A stretch of 7,308 nt of DNA, taken from the NCBI GenBank assembly GCA_943326825.2, contig CALPUT020000123.1, positions 1 to 7,308 of the forward strand. Direction: 5' to 3'. Under the pieces are notes generated by a model that saw only the letters and a program-made list of their open reading frames with translations, was not told where the DNA came from and searched no databases. This DNA is from Chryseobacterium gleum. Lineage in GTDB: Bacteria; Bacteroidota; Bacteroidia; Flavobacteriales_D; Crocinitomicaceae. How positions within the stretch are numbered: the first letter of the stretch is position 1; each line of letters opens with the position of its first letter. The position numbers were made by a program, and so were the translations under genes. Below, piece after piece: positions 6,333-7,308 of the stretch.

Positions 6333-7266
6333 TTTTACTTTGTTTGAAAAGATAATCTTTTTCAGCTTTTGATAATGACTCGTAACCAGATTTTGCAATC
6401 TTGTCTAAAATAGCGTCAGTTTGAATTTGCCGCTGTTTTGCGTCTAAATTATATTCTTCATCAGATTTAAAATTTGGATGTCTTCCACCTTTTTGAACTT
6501 TCATTTTTGGAGTTCTTTTCCCAAATAATGTTTGGAAAAAACCACCTATACTCTCAATAAAACGTTGAAATACAGTTATAATATTTGATCGACTATGTAA
6601 ATTTTTTATTGAAATTAAACCTAAAATTACTCCTCCCAAATGTGCAAAATGTGCAGTCGGATCTTTAAATGAGTTATCTGAAAGATTTGAGTAAATAGAA
6701 GATAAATCAATTAAAATAAATATTCCTGCAAGAAGAATTATTTTAACTGGAAATAAACCGAAAAACATTACTTGTAGATTAGGACGATAGAAGGCTAAAG
6801 CAGCGAAAATTGACATTATTGCTCCTGATGCTCCAATAACAGGCGTATATCCTAATCTTGGAAATAAAGTATGTATTAAAATTTCAAAAACACATCCGAA
6901 AAAACCACCTATAAAATAAGTATATACCAAACGCTTTCCATCAAATAATTTTTCAAATAATTGACCAGCAAAGTACAGCATTATCATATTTGCAATTAAA
7001 TGAAAGATTGTTATATGAGTGAAAATACTAGTTAATATCGTCCAAGGTTTAATTATGAAATATGTAAACCTTGTTTCTAAAGTGAAAAATGAAAAAAATC
7101 CATCATAAAATATTTTGTAGTCATTTCCCCAAATTAATCTGGATAGTACTTCTATGAAACCTAGAAACAAAAAAACACATACGTTAATCGATATCAATCG
7201 AACAGTCATACCACCTGTTCTCCATTGATTTTTTAAAATGTCTGAAAAAGAATGTTCTGTTTGCAT
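6325..7266 (-). CDS. Rhomboid-family intramembrane serine protease
   Basis: This 313-residue polytopic membrane protein has the rhomboid catalytic pair. Ser147 lies in GASGAIMS (145-152), and His209 is in AHFAHLGG (205-212). The HxxxN element that precedes them is His89-Leu-Ile-Ala-Asn93, with a further His84. About six hydrophobic segments lie between residues 22 and 222. Such enzymes cut substrate proteins within or next to their transmembrane helices. A basic soluble tail follows (about 223-313) and ends in an amphipathic pair of helices (ILDKIAKSGYESLSKAEKDY) that I recall from many Bacteroidota rhomboids. The start ATG shares one base with the stop of an upstream frame (TAATG, 7264-7268), and the stop overlaps the EEP gene, so it sits in the middle of a tightly packed operon. 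The substrate is unknown. An inactive rhomboid pseudoprotease is excluded by the intact Ser/His pair. Confidence 0.93.
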   Translation of the reverse strand: MQTEHSFSDILKNQWRTGGMTVRLISINVCVFLFLGFIEVLSRLIWGNDYKIFYDGFFSFFTLETRFTYFIIKPWTILTSIFTHITIFHLIANMIMLYFAGQLFEKLFDGKRLVYTYFIGGFFGCVFEILIHTLFPRLGYTPVIGASGAIMSIFAALAFYRPNLQVMFFGLFPVKIILLAGIFILIDLSSIYSNLSDNSFKDPTAHFAHLGGVILGLISIKNLHSRSNIITVFQRFIESIGGFFQTLFGKRTPKMKVQKGGRHPNFKSDEEYNLDAKQRQIQTDAILDKIAKSGYESLSKAEKDYLFKQSKNG

Positions 7267-7308
7267 TAATAAAAGTTTTTACGATCTGTTCTACGCCAAA
7301 TTAAAATA
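7266..7308 (-). CDS. Last 13 codons of an upstream gene, product unknown
   Basis: On the minus strand only one frame stays open from the window edge to the rhomboid start. It reads ILIWRRTDRKNFY and then TAA at 7266-7268, whose last base is the A of the rhomboid ATG. A basic, aromatic ending and a TAATG junction are what a coupled operon gene would give, and the other two frames hit stops within six codons. Thirteen residues are too few to identify a family. From general memory, Flavobacteriia often carry a second rhomboid gene just upstream, so that is the first guess. Confidence 0.55.
   Translation of the reverse strand, partial: ILIWRRTDRKNFY

Noticed and set aside
6396..6398. Longer start for the EEP-domain protein
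   Set aside because: It would overlap the rhomboid gene by 74 bp and add a 22-residue stretch that only reads through the rhomboid's tail. The ATG at 6330-6332 gives a normal coupled junction and places the first membrane segment near the N-terminus.

Overview
The window looks like an ordinary, gene-dense stretch of chromosome from a low-GC member of the Bacteroidota, most likely in or near the Flavobacteriales. The evidence is strongly A+T-rich DNA, A-rich leaders in place of clear Shine-Dalgarno sequences, a bacillithiol synthesis gene (bshA), a GH3/serine-hydrolase fusion protein, and a rhomboid protease with a Bacteroidota-style C-terminal tail followed by a membrane-anchored EEP-family protein. 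These family assignments come from reading the translations; no database search was possible. I see no tRNA, rRNA, CRISPR array, insertion sequence or phage gene.

Left half, plus strand (1-3527): three genes lie head to tail. The first is the C-terminal 643 residues of a large protein that begins upstream of the window. It carries the end of a GH3 glycosidase followed by a complete class-C-beta-lactamase-like serine hydrolase. Five bases later comes bshA, the first enzyme of bacillithiol synthesis, and eleven bases after that a MarR-type regulator. The shared theme is N-acetylglucosamine: the fusion probably works on muropeptides, and BshA uses UDP-GlcNAc. The link is suggestive, not proven.

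Right half, minus strand (3521-7308): read from right to left, there is the last 13 codons of an upstream gene, a rhomboid protease, a three-pass membrane protein with a periplasmic EEP phosphodiesterase-like domain, a small lipoprotein, a YciO-type Sua5/YrdC protein and a stand-alone class I glutamine amidotransferase. Most junctions overlap or nearly touch: TAATG at 7264-7268, ATGGGTAA at 6325-6332, 3 bp at 4708-4710 and ATGA at 4084-4087. The exception is a 68-bp gap at 5146-5213. It holds a tandem 8-mer and follows an A+T palindrome, and it is the most likely place for a terminator and promoter between two operons. The two halves converge, with stop codons overlapping by 7 bp at 3521-3527.

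No gene-free stretch exceeds 70 bp. I find no clear sign of a wholly new system. The items most worth a second look are the fused NagZ/AmiE-like hydrolase beside bshA, the translationally coupled YciO-amidotransferase pair, and the rhomboid-EEP pair.
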